From positions 1 through 24,108 of the forward strand of contig CAJMPZ010000037.1 of NCBI GenBank assembly GCA_905215445.1: DNA of 24,108 bases. The letters are read 5' to 3'. Positions 7,572-15,585 of this stretch are shown piece after piece. A model generated the notes under the pieces. That model was not told the origin of the DNA and did not search any database. It worked only from the letters and a program-made list of their open reading frames with translations. This DNA is from an uncultured bacterium. Its GTDB lineage: Bacteria; Actinomycetota; Coriobacteriia; Coriobacteriales; Coriobacteriaceae. Position 1 is the first letter of the stretch. Each line of letters opens with the position of its first letter. A program made the position numbers and the translations under genes.

Positions 7572-7591
7572 TTTCTGACATATGCCAGAAA
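7572..7591. promoter_or_regulatory. Palindromic operator, site 1
   Basis: TTTCTGACATATGCCAGAAA is a 20-bp palindrome with a single mismatched pair, just upstream of the -35 box of the DUF134-NifX gene. Its core is the same as site 2 (TGACATATG). It lies between the divergent thyA and DUF134-NifX promoters. Binding by the DUF134 domain itself is inference. Confidence 0.65.
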
Positions 7592-7595
7592 TCCC

Positions 7596-7623
7596 TTGCG
7601 TAAATCTGCACGTTCGTTATTCT
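7596..7623 (+). promoter_or_regulatory. Promoter of the DUF134-NifX gene
   Basis: TTGCGT (7596-7601) and TATTCT (7618-7623) with a 16-nt spacer. It is bracketed by the two palindromes, so a dimeric repressor could cover or loop it. Confidence 0.55.
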
Positions 7624-7628
7624 ATTGT

Positions 7629-7640
7629 TGACATATGTCA
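7629..7640. promoter_or_regulatory. Palindromic operator, site 2
   Basis: TGACATATGTCA, a perfect 12-bp palindrome immediately downstream of the -10 box and 3 nt before the ribosome binding site AAGGAG. Its centre is 53 bp from that of site 1, about five helical turns, so both sites face the same side of the DNA. Confidence 0.7.
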
Positions 7641-7654
7641 GATAAGGAGTGCGT

Positions 7655-8419
7655 ATGGCCGGAAGACGCGAGAAACTGCGTCGCGTTGGGATCATCCCCG
7701 AATATCGCGGTTTTACCCCCGATGGCCTGGCGAGCGGAGACGCCATCGACATGACGATTGACGAACTCGAGGTACTGCGCCTGTGCGACCTGGAAGGCCT
7801 TAACCAAGAGGCAGTCGCACAGCAGATGGGCATTGCCCGCGCCACGGTGGCGGCAATCTGCAGCCGCGCGCATCGCAAGGTGGCAAACGCGCTGGTCAAC
7901 GGACGGGCGATCGTCATCGAAGGCGGTAACATCGCATACTCCCCCATCACCACGACAACGGCCGCATGGCCAGCAAAGGAGGTCGGCACCATGAGGGTGG
8001 CAACCACGTACGACAACGGCAACATCTTTATGCACTTTGGCCGCAGCGAGCAGTTCAAGATCTACGACATTCAGGACGGCAAAGTACTCAACGAGCAGGT
8101 CGTGGGCACCGGCGGCACCGGCCACGGCGCACTTGCGGGCCTGCTCGCCAACGGCGGCGTGGACACGCTCATCTGCGGCGGCATCGGCGGAGGCGCTATC
8201 AACGCGCTTGCTCAAGCCGGCATCACGGTATACGCAGGTGCCCAGGGCAGCTGCGACGCTTGCGTCGAGGCCCTTATCGCCGGCACGCTCGCACAGAACG
8301 GCGAGGCCACGTGCAGCTGCCACAGCCACGACCACGAGCACACCCATGAGCATGGCGGGTTCTGCGGCTGCCACGGCCACCACGACCACGAAGGCCACGA
8401 GGGCTGCGGCTGCCACTAA
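7655..8419 (+). CDS. DUF134 DNA-binding domain fused to NifX/NifB-type Fe-Mo cofactor-binding domain, His/Cys-rich tail
   Basis: A 254-residue protein with three parts. Residues 1 to about 105 are a DUF134 domain with a helix-turn-helix (about 49-72: LNQEAVAQQMGIARATVAAI). Residues 113 to about 218 are a dinitrogenase iron-molybdenum cofactor-type domain (starts MRVATTYDNGNIFMHFGRSE; contains GTGGTGHGALAGLLANGGVD and ICGGIGGGAINAL). Residues 220-254 are a tail with 12 His and 6 Cys in 35 positions. In many genomes the first two domains are separate neighbouring genes; here they are one frame. AAGGAG is 5 nt before the ATG; a GTG two codons earlier has no site. A second, stronger ribosome site inside the gene could yield the cofactor domain alone from Met113. 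No nitrogenase genes are present, so the role is more likely metal or Fe-S handling with self-regulation. That role is inferred. Confidence 0.88.
   Translation: MAGRREKLRRVGIIPEYRGFTPDGLASGDAIDMTIDELEVLRLCDLEGLNQEAVAQQMGIARATVAAICSRAHRKVANALVNGRAIVIEGGNIAYSPITTTTAAWPAKEVGTMRVATTYDNGNIFMHFGRSEQFKIYDIQDGKVLNEQVVGTGGTGHGALAGLLANGGVDTLICGGIGGGAINALAQAGITVYAGAQGSCDACVEALIAGTLAQNGEATCSCHSHDHEHTHEHGGFCGCHGHHDHEGHEGCGCH
7975..7993 (+). promoter_or_regulatory. Internal ribosome binding site and start codon within the fusion gene
   Basis: AAAGGAGGT (7975-7983) stands 7 nt before an in-frame ATG (7991-7993) exactly at the boundary between the DUF134 and NifX-like domains. It is a better Shine-Dalgarno match than the one at the gene start. 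A product begun here would have 142 residues: the cofactor-binding domain plus the metal-rich tail. Confidence 0.7.
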
Positions 8420-8481
8420 CGGCACGGCACCGCGAGCTCGGGGCGCGAAGCCGAACGCAACCCAACAATCAAAGCCAACAA

Positions 8482-8515
8482 CAAAGGCCACCCGGTAGCA
8501 TACGAGTGGCCTTTG
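8482..8515. terminator. Bidirectional terminator between DUF134-NifX and ffh
   Basis: CAAAGGCCAC (8482-8491) and GTGGCCTTTG (8506-8515) form a perfect 10-bp stem with a 14-nt loop. It lies between two convergent genes, 63 nt past the fusion gene stop and 25 nt past the ffh stop, with T-rich flanks on the minus strand. Confidence 0.8.
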
Positions 8516-8539
8516 CCATATCAAGCTGGAATTACAGCT

Positions 8540-10015
8540 CTATTTCTTATTACGCATCTGCGCTTCCATCTGGCGCAGCAGCTCCATATCGGACTTGGGA
8601 CCGCCCGTACCCAGGCCGCCCATGCCGCCCAGACCCATGGCATCCAGACCGGGAATATTGGGCATGCGCATCTTCTTGCCCTTCTTGCCCTTTTTGCCCT
8701 TCTTGCCGCCGGCCTGCGCCTGATTGGCCATCGTGCGCATGCGTCCCATCATCTTGTTCATCTCGCCCCACTGCTTCATAAGGCTGTTGACCTCAGTGGG
8801 GGTCACGCCGGCGCCCTTGGCGATACGGGCGCGACGCTGGCCGTTGATGATGGAGGGACGCAGGCGCTCCTCCTTGGTCATCGACATGATGATGGCCTCG
8901 TTTTTGTCAAAGATGCCCTCGTCCAGGTTTCCACCCATCTGGTTGAGCGCGCGCTGGCCACCGGGAAGCATTCCCAGGATGCCCTTCATGCCGCCCATCT
9001 TCTTAACGGCCTTCATCTGGTCGAGCATGTCGTTCATGGTAAAGCCCTCGCGCAGCATGCGCTCGGCAGCCTCGAGCTGCTCAGCATCGGCTGCCTCCTG
9101 GGCCTTCTCGATAATGCCGACGACGTCGCCCATACCCAAAATGCGCTTGGCCATGCGGTCGGGATAGAACGGCTCGAGCGAATCGGGCTTTTCGCCCATG
9201 CTCACGAACTTGATGGGCTTGCCGGTCACCTGGCGCACGGAAAGCGCGCCGCCGCCACGGGCATCGCCGTCGAGCTTGGAGATGATCACGCCGTCAAAGT
9301 CGGTGCGCTCGGCAAAGGTCGAGACGACGTTGACGATATCCTGGCCGGTCATGGCATCGACGACCATCAGCACCTGATCGGGCTTGACGGCCTTCTTGAT
9401 GTCCACGGCCTCCTGCATCATTTGCTCGTCGATCTGCAGACGACCGGCGGTATCGACGATGACCACGTCGCGCAGGTGGTCGACGGCCTCCTGGATGGCG
9501 CCCTTGGCAATGTCGACCGGGTGCGCGCCGTCACCGCGGAAGACCGGCACGCCGATCTCGCCGCCAAGCGTGGCCAGCTGGTCGGCAGCGGCGGGGCGGT
9601 AGACGTCGCACGCGGCGAGCAGCGGCGAGCGGCCCTGCTTCTTGAGCAGGTAGGCCAGCTTTACGGCCGCCGTGGTCTTACCGGAGCCCTGCAGACCCAC
9701 GAGCATGATGACGTTGGGGATGCGGTTGCTAAAGACGAGCTTACTCTCGGTGGAGCCGAGCATCTCGGTAAGCTCGTCGAGCACGATCTTGACGACGTTT
9801 TGCGCCGGCGACAGCGACTCCATGACCTCGGCGGTCATGCAGCGCTCCTTGGTCTTGGCGACGAACTCCTTGACAACCTTAAAGTTGACATCGGCCTCGA
9901 GCAGCGCCATGCGAATGTCGCGCATGGCCGAGGTGATATCGGCCTCGGTCAGCTTACCCTTGCCGCGCAGGCGGTCAAATGTGTCGTTGAGGCGATCGCT
10001 CAGGGAATCAAACAC
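8540..10015 (-). CDS. ffh: Signal recognition particle protein Ffh (SRP54)
   Basis: The GTPase of the signal recognition particle; it binds 4.5S RNA and signal sequences on nascent membrane proteins and docks with FtsY. The 491 residues comprise the N domain, the G domain with GLQGSGKT (107-114), ACDVYRPAA (135-143), DTAGRL (188-193) and SKLDGDARGGG (246-256), and a methionine-rich M domain from about 300. The C-terminal tail is unusual in having a run of GKK repeats followed by Met-Gly-Gly repeats. The start is GTG with AAGGAG 6 nt upstream; that site overlaps the ftsY stop codon (TAAGGAG), so the genes are probably translationally coupled. It is the last gene of the long minus-strand block. 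Confidence 0.98.
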   Translation of the reverse strand: MFDSLSDRLNDTFDRLRGKGKLTEADITSAMRDIRMALLEADVNFKVVKEFVAKTKERCMTAEVMESLSPAQNVVKIVLDELTEMLGSTESKLVFSNRIPNVIMLVGLQGSGKTTAAVKLAYLLKKQGRSPLLAACDVYRPAAADQLATLGGEIGVPVFRGDGAHPVDIAKGAIQEAVDHLRDVVIVDTAGRLQIDEQMMQEAVDIKKAVKPDQVLMVVDAMTGQDIVNVVSTFAERTDFDGVIISKLDGDARGGGALSVRQVTGKPIKFVSMGEKPDSLEPFYPDRMAKRILGMGDVVGIIEKAQEAADAEQLEAAERMLREGFTMNDMLDQMKAVKKMGGMKGILGMLPGGQRALNQMGGNLDEGIFDKNEAIIMSMTKEERLRPSIINGQRRARIAKGAGVTPTEVNSLMKQWGEMNKMMGRMRTMANQAQAGGKKGKKGKKGKKMRMPNIPGLDAMGLGGMGGLGTGGPKSDMELLRQMEAQMRNKK

Positions 10016-10025
10016 TGGTTACTCC

Positions 10026-10943
10026 TTAGTTGGACTCGCCCACCAGGGCGCGGCAGAAATCTTTGGCGTTAAACTCCTGCAGGTCATCGACCTGCTCGCC
10101 CACGCCGATGCGCAGGATCGGGAGCTTGAGCTTCTCGGCCACGGCCATGGCGATACCGCCCTTAGCCGTGCCGTCGAGCTTAGTCATGATAATACCGTCC
10201 AGGCCCAGCGCCTCGTTAAACTCGAGCGCCTGGTTCAGACCGTTTTGGCCCGTCGCGGCATCGATTACGAGGACGACCGAGACAGGCATGGGGCCGGCAG
10301 CCATATTGGCGGCGCGCTTACGCGTCACGTTGACCACTTTGGCAAGCTCGCGCATGAGCTCGGGGCTTGTGTGCAGACGGCCGGCGGTATCGATGAGCAC
10401 CAGGTCGCTGCCGCGCTTATCGGCCTCGTCGAGCACGTCATAGCACACGCTCGCCGGATCGGAGCCGCGGTCACGCTTAATAACCGGTACGCCGGCACGC
10501 TGGCCCCACACATCGAGCTGCTCGATGGCGGCGGCGCGGAAGGTGTCGGCCGAACCGATCACCACGTTCTTGCCGCGGGCAGCCATGGCGCTCGCAATCT
10601 TGCCGAGCGTTGTGGTCTTGCCGGCGCCGTTGATGCCCACAAACAGCACGCAGCTCGGCGTATCGGAAAACGGATCACGCTCAACAGGCACAAAATGGCC
10701 CTCGAGCTGCTCGGCCAGAGCGCGGCGAAGCTGCGGGGCGGTCTTAAGGTTCTTCTTGGCAGCAGCATCGCGCAGGTCATCGGAGACCTGAATAGCGACC
10801 TCGGCACCCATGTCACCCATGACGAGGGTGTCCTCAAGGTCCTCCCAAAAGTCCTCGTCGACCTCGCCACCAAAGTAGAAGACCTCGTTGAGGGCCTCGC
10901 GGCTGCGCTCAAGTCCGCGCGAGAGAGCGTCAAAGAATCCCAT
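10026..10943 (-). CDS. ftsY: Signal recognition particle receptor FtsY
   Basis: Membrane-associated SRP receptor GTPase that pairs with Ffh to deliver ribosomes to the translocon. The 305 residues hold an NG core: GINGAGKT (103-110), DTFRAAAIEQL (133-143), DTAGRLH (185-191) and TKLDGTAKGG (254-263). The long acidic A domain of E. coli FtsY is absent, as in many Gram-positives; the N-terminus MGFFDALSRGLERSREAL can form the amphipathic lipid-binding helix. Its ATG overlaps the smc stop (TAATG), and its own stop lies 10 nt before the ffh start. Confidence 0.97.
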   Translation of the reverse strand: MGFFDALSRGLERSREALNEVFYFGGEVDEDFWEDLEDTLVMGDMGAEVAIQVSDDLRDAAAKKNLKTAPQLRRALAEQLEGHFVPVERDPFSDTPSCVLFVGINGAGKTTTLGKIASAMAARGKNVVIGSADTFRAAAIEQLDVWGQRAGVPVIKRDRGSDPASVCYDVLDEADKRGSDLVLIDTAGRLHTSPELMRELAKVVNVTRKRAANMAAGPMPVSVVLVIDAATGQNGLNQALEFNEALGLDGIIMTKLDGTAKGGIAMAVAEKLKLPILRIGVGEQVDDLQEFNAKDFCRALVGESN

Positions 10944-13900
10944 TATGCATTCACGACCTTTCCGGTTTCGCGATCGAGTTTTTGCGAGACGACGCGGCTG
11001 ACGCCGTCGGCTTGCATCGAGACGCCATAGAGAACGTCAGCGTCCTCCATAGTACGGCGCTGATGCGAAATGACCAAGAGCTGTGTATCGGAACGCAGCA
11101 CATCGAGGGCTCCGATGAGCTTGGACAGGTTGGCGTCATCAAGCGCCGCCTCGACCTCGTCAAGCACATAGAACGGCACCGTGCGCGTGCGGTACACGGC
11201 AAAGAGCAGGGCGAGCGCCGTCAGGCTCTTCTCGCCACCCGACATGAGCATCATCTTAGTAATGCGCTTGCCGCGCGGCTGCGCCACAACCTCAATGCCC
11301 GTCTCGGCAGGATGCTCGGGATCGGTCATCTCAAGATGAGCCTGGCCACCCGGGAACAGCATGGCGAAGATCTCGCGGAAGTTCGCGTCGACCTTCTCAA
11401 ACGTCACCAGAAACGCCTTGCGCATCTTGCGATCAATGGCCACTGTGATTTTGGTGAGCGCCTTGCGCGCGCTCTCCAGATCGGCCAGCTGGTCCTCGAT
11501 GTAGTCGGCGCGGCGCTTGAGCTGCTCGTACTCCTCCATGGCAACCTGGTTCACGGGGCCCAGATTGTTGATATGACGCACGAGCTGGTTGAGTTCCCGC
11601 TCGGCGGCGTCGCGGTCCGTGGGCGCGGGAAGCATGAGCGCTTCCTCGAGCACCGTGGTGCCATCGGCGGTAATGGCCTTAATGGCGGCCTCTACCTGCA
11701 CCTCAAGCTTGCCGCGCGCCACCTTGAACTCATTTTGCGTCGTGGCGGCAACATCGACCCGCTCTTTGGCGCGGGCGACCTCGGTCTTGGCGTCCTCGAT
11801 GGTCTTCTTGAGCGAGGCCGAGTCCGCCTCCTCGAGCGACGCCTGGTCGCGCAGGCGCGCAGCCCAATCCGACGCGCGCTCCAGCAGGGCCGAATAGCGC
11901 TCGTGCATGGGATCGACGCGAAGGCGCAGCAGCTCGAGCGAGCGCGAGGCCTGACGCGTCCCGCGGATACGACGGTCGATACCCTCCATACGATGCTCAA
12001 GATCGGGCACGCGGCCCTTCAGCGAACGCAGGCGCTCGCTCGTCTGAGCCAGGCGTACCTTAGCGTCGGCGAGCTTACCGGCGGCCTCGGAATCGTCACG
12101 GCGCACGCGGTCGAGCTCGTCATTGGCCTCGGCAATCTGCAAGCCTAAGTCGCTCGCTTGCGCACGGGCCTCGTCACGCGAACGGGTAAGTTCATCCACG
12201 CGCGGGCGTGCGGCACGAACGGCCTCGGCAGCCTGCTCGCGGCGCTTGGAAATACGCACGCGCTCGACTTCGCCATTGTTGGCGCTTTGCTCCAGACGGC
12301 CGATCTCGGACAACAGGGAGCGACGCTCGCCCTCAAGACGGGCGATCTCGCCAGCGGCATCGCCCTCGGCGGCACGGGCCTCCTCGACGGCGACGTTGGC
12401 CTCAACGACTTGGTCCGAAACATGCTCAAAGATAGCAGCCAGATCGGGCTCCAAGCCCTCGAGCTCACGGATGCGGCGCTTGCGCTCCAAGGCACCCGAA
12501 GCCTCGCCGGCATCGAGCCCCACACGCACCAGGCCACCACAGCTCACGCGGGCGCCATCGGGCGTCACGTAGGTCACACCGTCAACGACGGGCGCGGCCA
12601 GTGCGGCAGCCAAGTCATCGACAACGTAATAGCCGCCGAGCAGTGCCTCGACGACCGGACCGTAGCCCGCACGCACGGACAGGCGATCGACCAGGCGGGA
12701 ACCGGCAGCGCCCTTAGCGGCAGCAGAGGCGCTCACACCGCGCACGACCAGCAGCGCCTCGCCCGAGGCCTTCTTCTGGTCCAGAGCGGCACGACCGGCA
12801 CGCTCAAGCGCGGACGCATCGTCGAACAGCAGCGCATCGATATCGCCGGCGAGCAATTGCTCAACCAGGCCCTCAAGCTCACGCGGGGCCTCGAGCACGT
12901 CGCCCAGACGACCCGAGACATCGTCGCCCAGCGCACCCATCAGACGGCTCACCAGCGGCGAGCTGTCAGCCATGCGGGCATCGAGCTTCTTTTGGCTGGC
13001 AAGCTCCGAGCGCACCTCGGACAGTTTGTTGCGCGCCTCGCTCTCGCGGGCACGCAGGTCCTTAAGGGCTGCACGGGCGACCTCGGTAGCCTCGCGAGCA
13101 TCAATCTGGGCTTGACGGGCCTGATCAAGTGCACTGTCGAGCTCCTCAGCGCGGTCGCGACGGCTCTCGAGTGAGGCCGTGACTTCCTCGAGCTGCTCGT
13201 CGATCTGCTCCAGGCGTGAGGCGTACATGTTGTCCTCGACCTCGGCGTTGCTCAGCGAGTCCTTCACCTTGGCGAGTTCGAGCGCCGCGTTATCGGCCAC
13301 ACGCTGCACATCGCGTTGCTCACGCGTAAGCTGCGAAATCTGATTGTCGAGCGCCACGCGCCGCTCGTGGAGCTGAGCGGCGGCAGGACCAGCGGCGTCA
13401 ACGTCCTCCTGGGCCTGCATGTGCGCGCCGGTCACTTCCTCAAGCTGCGCACGCGCGTCCTCGAGCTCCTCTACCACGCGACGACGCTGATGCTCGGAGC
13501 TCGAGATCTGGCCGCGCATGTCGGACAGGCGCGACACCATGTTGTGGCCCTTTTCCTCGAGCAGGCGCATATCGGAGTTAATGCGGCCGACCACGTCTTG
13601 CATATGGCGGCGCTGCTCGCCCAGATCGCCCACAAACAGGCCCTTTTCCTCGAGCATGACCTGGAGCTTCTCGAGCTCGCGTTCCTTTTCGCCCAAGCGG
13701 TACTGCGCAAGCTCCAGCTCGGCGGCACCTTCCTTGGAGCGGCTCTCCAGGTCGTTCCACTGCGACTGCAGCGAACGCAGCTCGTCGACGGCTAGCATCT
13801 GCGTAAGCTCGTTCGCGCGCGAGGAAAGCTCTTTGTACTTGCGCGCGCGATCGACCTGACGCTCCAAGGGTCGCAGCTGACGGGCGATTTCCTTATTGAT

Positions 13901-14479
13901 GTCGCGGGCACGCGTCAGGTGCTCGTCCATCGACTTAATCTTTTTGAGCGCACGCTCCTTGCGGCGCTTGTGCTTGGAGATGCCGGCAGCCTCCTCGATG
14001 AGGGCACGGCGCTCCTCGGGGCGGCTCTGCAAAATGGCGTCGAGCTTGCCCTGGCTGATGATGGAATGCGTATCCTTACCCAGACCCGAATCGTGCAGGA
14101 TGTCCTGAATGTCCATCAGGCGGCACGGACTCGAGTTGATGAGGTACTCGCTTTCGCCCGAGCGATACATACGACGGGTGATGGCGACCTCGTCAAAGTC
14201 GACGGGCAGCATATGGTCCGAGTTATCGAGCACCAGCGTGACCTCGGCGACACCCACCGGCTTGCGCGCTGACGAGCCCGAGAAGATGACATCCTCCATG
14301 GCCTGGCCGCGCAGCTGCTTGGCGCTCTGCTCGCCCAGGACCCACAGAATCGAGTCAGAGATGTTCGATTTTCCCGAGCCGTTGGGACCGACGATGACGG
14401 TCAGGCCCGGCTCAAACGTCATATGGGCGCGGTCGGCAAACGACTTGAACCCTTTGAGCGTGAGGGACTTGAGATACAC
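10943..14479 (-). CDS. smc: Chromosome segregation ATPase SMC
   Basis: Structural maintenance of chromosomes protein, which dimerises and compacts and aligns newly replicated DNA with ScpA and ScpB. The 1178 residues have the normal layout: an N-terminal ATPase lobe with Walker A GPNGSGKS (31-38), a long coiled coil, a hinge around 500-660, a returning coil, and a C-terminal lobe with the ABC signature MSGGEKS (1079-1085) and Walker B VLDEVEAALD (1105-1114). It starts at GTG 14479 with GCGAGGAA about 4 nt upstream, 10 nt past the rnc stop. The stop overlaps the ftsY start by one base. Confidence 0.98.
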   Translation of the reverse strand: MYLKSLTLKGFKSFADRAHMTFEPGLTVIVGPNGSGKSNISDSILWVLGEQSAKQLRGQAMEDVIFSGSSARKPVGVAEVTLVLDNSDHMLPVDFDEVAITRRMYRSGESEYLINSSPCRLMDIQDILHDSGLGKDTHSIISQGKLDAILQSRPEERRALIEEAAGISKHKRRKERALKKIKSMDEHLTRARDINKEIARQLRPLERQVDRARKYKELSSRANELTQMLAVDELRSLQSQWNDLESRSKEGAAELELAQYRLGEKERELEKLQVMLEEKGLFVGDLGEQRRHMQDVVGRINSDMRLLEEKGHNMVSRLSDMRGQISSSEHQRRRVVEELEDARAQLEEVTGAHMQAQEDVDAAGPAAAQLHERRVALDNQISQLTREQRDVQRVADNAALELAKVKDSLSNAEVEDNMYASRLEQIDEQLEEVTASLESRRDRAEELDSALDQARQAQIDAREATEVARAALKDLRARESEARNKLSEVRSELASQKKLDARMADSSPLVSRLMGALGDDVSGRLGDVLEAPRELEGLVEQLLAGDIDALLFDDASALERAGRAALDQKKASGEALLVVRGVSASAAAKGAAGSRLVDRLSVRAGYGPVVEALLGGYYVVDDLAAALAAPVVDGVTYVTPDGARVSCGGLVRVGLDAGEASGALERKRRIRELEGLEPDLAAIFEHVSDQVVEANVAVEEARAAEGDAAGEIARLEGERRSLLSEIGRLEQSANNGEVERVRISKRREQAAEAVRAARPRVDELTRSRDEARAQASDLGLQIAEANDELDRVRRDDSEAAGKLADAKVRLAQTSERLRSLKGRVPDLEHRMEGIDRRIRGTRQASRSLELLRLRVDPMHERYSALLERASDWAARLRDQASLEEADSASLKKTIEDAKTEVARAKERVDVAATTQNEFKVARGKLEVQVEAAIKAITADGTTVLEEALMLPAPTDRDAAERELNQLVRHINNLGPVNQVAMEEYEQLKRRADYIEDQLADLESARKALTKITVAIDRKMRKAFLVTFEKVDANFREIFAMLFPGGQAHLEMTDPEHPAETGIEVVAQPRGKRITKMMLMSGGEKSLTALALLFAVYRTRTVPFYVLDEVEAALDDANLSKLIGALDVLRSDTQLLVISHQRRTMEDADVLYGVSMQADGVSRVVSQKLDRETGKVVNA

Positions 14480-14489
14480 GGTTCCTCGC

Positions 14490-15215
14490 TTAAACAGGCT
14501 TCTTGTTGAGAATCACGCCGTTGGTGGTGTAGCCCATGCGGTCAAGTGCCTCGAGTGCAGCGGCTCCCTCGGCTTCCTTCTTTGAGGAGCCGGAGCCGCG
14601 ACCCTGGCGAATACCATCGATCAACACCACGGCGGTAAAGGTGGGCGCATGCGCAGGGCCCTCGGAGCCGACCAGCTTGTACGCGGGAGGCTCGTGGCCG
14701 TCGGCCTGCACGCACTCCTGCAAAAACGACTTGGGGTTTGCAGGATGCTCGGCACGCTCGGAAGCCAAATGCGGCTTGAGCGTACGGTGGATAAACTCCG
14801 CCGCGGCATCCCAGCCGGCGTCCAGATACAGCGCGCCCACGAGCGACTCGTAGACGTTCTCGAGCGCCGAGTGCAGGCCGCGCGCGCCGGTACCGGTCTC
14901 GGAGGCACCAAAGATGATGATGTCATCGATACCCAGCTCGTGCGACACCTCGGACAGCGTGGCGCCCGAGACAAGGGACACCTTCAGGCGCGTGAGCTTG
15001 CCCTCGTCAAACTCCGGATAGGACACAAACAGGGAGCGTGCGACAACGGCGCCCAAAATGGAATCACCCAAGAACTCAAGGCGCTCGTAGCTTGCCGAGA
15101 CTGGCTGGCCTTCGACGGCCGAAGGATGCGTAAGGGCCGCGCGCAGCAGCACCTTGTCATTGAACTCGTGGCCCAGAATCTCCTGGGCGCGCGTAAGTCG
15201 TTCGGATAAAGCCAA
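14490..15215 (-). CDS. rnc: Ribonuclease III
   Basis: Double-strand-specific endonuclease that processes rRNA precursors and some mRNAs. Of the 241 residues, the nuclease domain holds the signature ERLEFLGDS (44-52, with catalytic E47 and D51) and ENVYESLVGALYLD (119-132, with the second metal-binding Glu at 123). A double-stranded RNA-binding domain follows at about 162-232 (PKSFLQECVQADG at its start, GSGSSKKEAEGAAA near its end). The start is TTG at 15215; GGGAGG lies within the last codons of acpP, and only 3 nt separate the two genes, so coupling is likely. The rnc-smc-ftsY order is conserved in many Gram-positive bacteria. Confidence 0.96.
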   Translation of the reverse strand: MALSERLTRAQEILGHEFNDKVLLRAALTHPSAVEGQPVSASYERLEFLGDSILGAVVARSLFVSYPEFDEGKLTRLKVSLVSGATLSEVSHELGIDDIIIFGASETGTGARGLHSALENVYESLVGALYLDAGWDAAAEFIHRTLKPHLASERAEHPANPKSFLQECVQADGHEPPAYKLVGSEGPAHAPTFTAVVLIDGIRQGRGSGSSKKEAEGAAALEALDRMGYTTNGVILNKKPV

Positions 15216-15218
15216 GAC

Positions 15219-15461
15219 CTAAGCCTCCCTGGCGTTTTCGATCGCGTCGACGGCGTCGGCGACAGAGTTGAGCGAGAGCAGGGTCTCGTCATCGATCTCG
15301 AGATTGAACTCGTCCTCGATAGCCGTAACCAGTTGCAGGCGCTCGAGCGAGTTGGCATCGAGGTCGTCAAAGGTGGTCTCATCGCTAATTTCGGCAACAT
15401 CGACGCCCAGAACGTCAGCAGCGACCTCGGCGATCTTGTCGAAGATTTCGGAGCGGTCCAT
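15219..15461 (-). CDS. acpP: Acyl carrier protein
   Basis: Small acidic carrier of growing fatty acyl chains, attached through a phosphopantetheine arm. The 80 residues form the usual four-helix ACP; the attachment serine is S38 in DLDANSLERLQL, followed by the acidic helix II segment AIEDEFNLEI. The residue before the serine is Asn37, where type II ACPs almost always have Asp (DSL). The codon is AAC and the reading is clear. ATG 15461 has AGAGGA 6 nt upstream; longer upstream frames are not ACP-like. It sits between plsX and rnc, as in Bacillus-type loci, and is preceded by a strong palindrome that may act as an attenuator. Confidence 0.93.
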   Translation of the reverse strand: MDRSEIFDKIAEVAADVLGVDVAEISDETTFDDLDANSLERLQLVTAIEDEFNLEIDDETLLSLNSVADAVDAIENAREA

Positions 15462-15498
15462 AGCGCTTCCTCTCATAGTGCATGAATACCAAAAGAAT

Positions 15499-15518
15499 GG
15501 TACCGCCCGGGCGGTACC
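15499..15518 (-). terminator. 20-bp perfect palindrome in the plsX-acpP gap
   Basis: GGTACCGCCC followed by its exact reverse complement, about 70 nt past the plsX stop and 38 nt before the acpP start. On the minus strand it is followed by ATTCTTTTGG, which suits a terminator or attenuator that lowers transcription into acpP. A protein operator is also possible. Confidence 0.6.
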
Positions 15519-15585
15519 AAGACACGGTTCTGATTCTACCCCACGAAGCAGGCCGCGAGGCACATAACAGCGCTCTAACTCGCTC

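Noticed and set aside
7489..8058. N-terminal extension of thymidylate synthase on the minus strand
   Set aside because: The extension runs antisense to the DUF134-NifX gene, has no homology, and a perfect ribosome site marks the start at 7488.
7655..8419. Nitrogen-fixation role for the NifX-like protein
   Set aside because: No nif genes are in the window, and stand-alone domains of this family are common in anaerobes that do not fix nitrogen.
15499..15518. FapR operator
   Set aside because: FapR sites are AT-rich (TTAGTACC-like); this palindrome is GC-rich and no fapR gene is present here.
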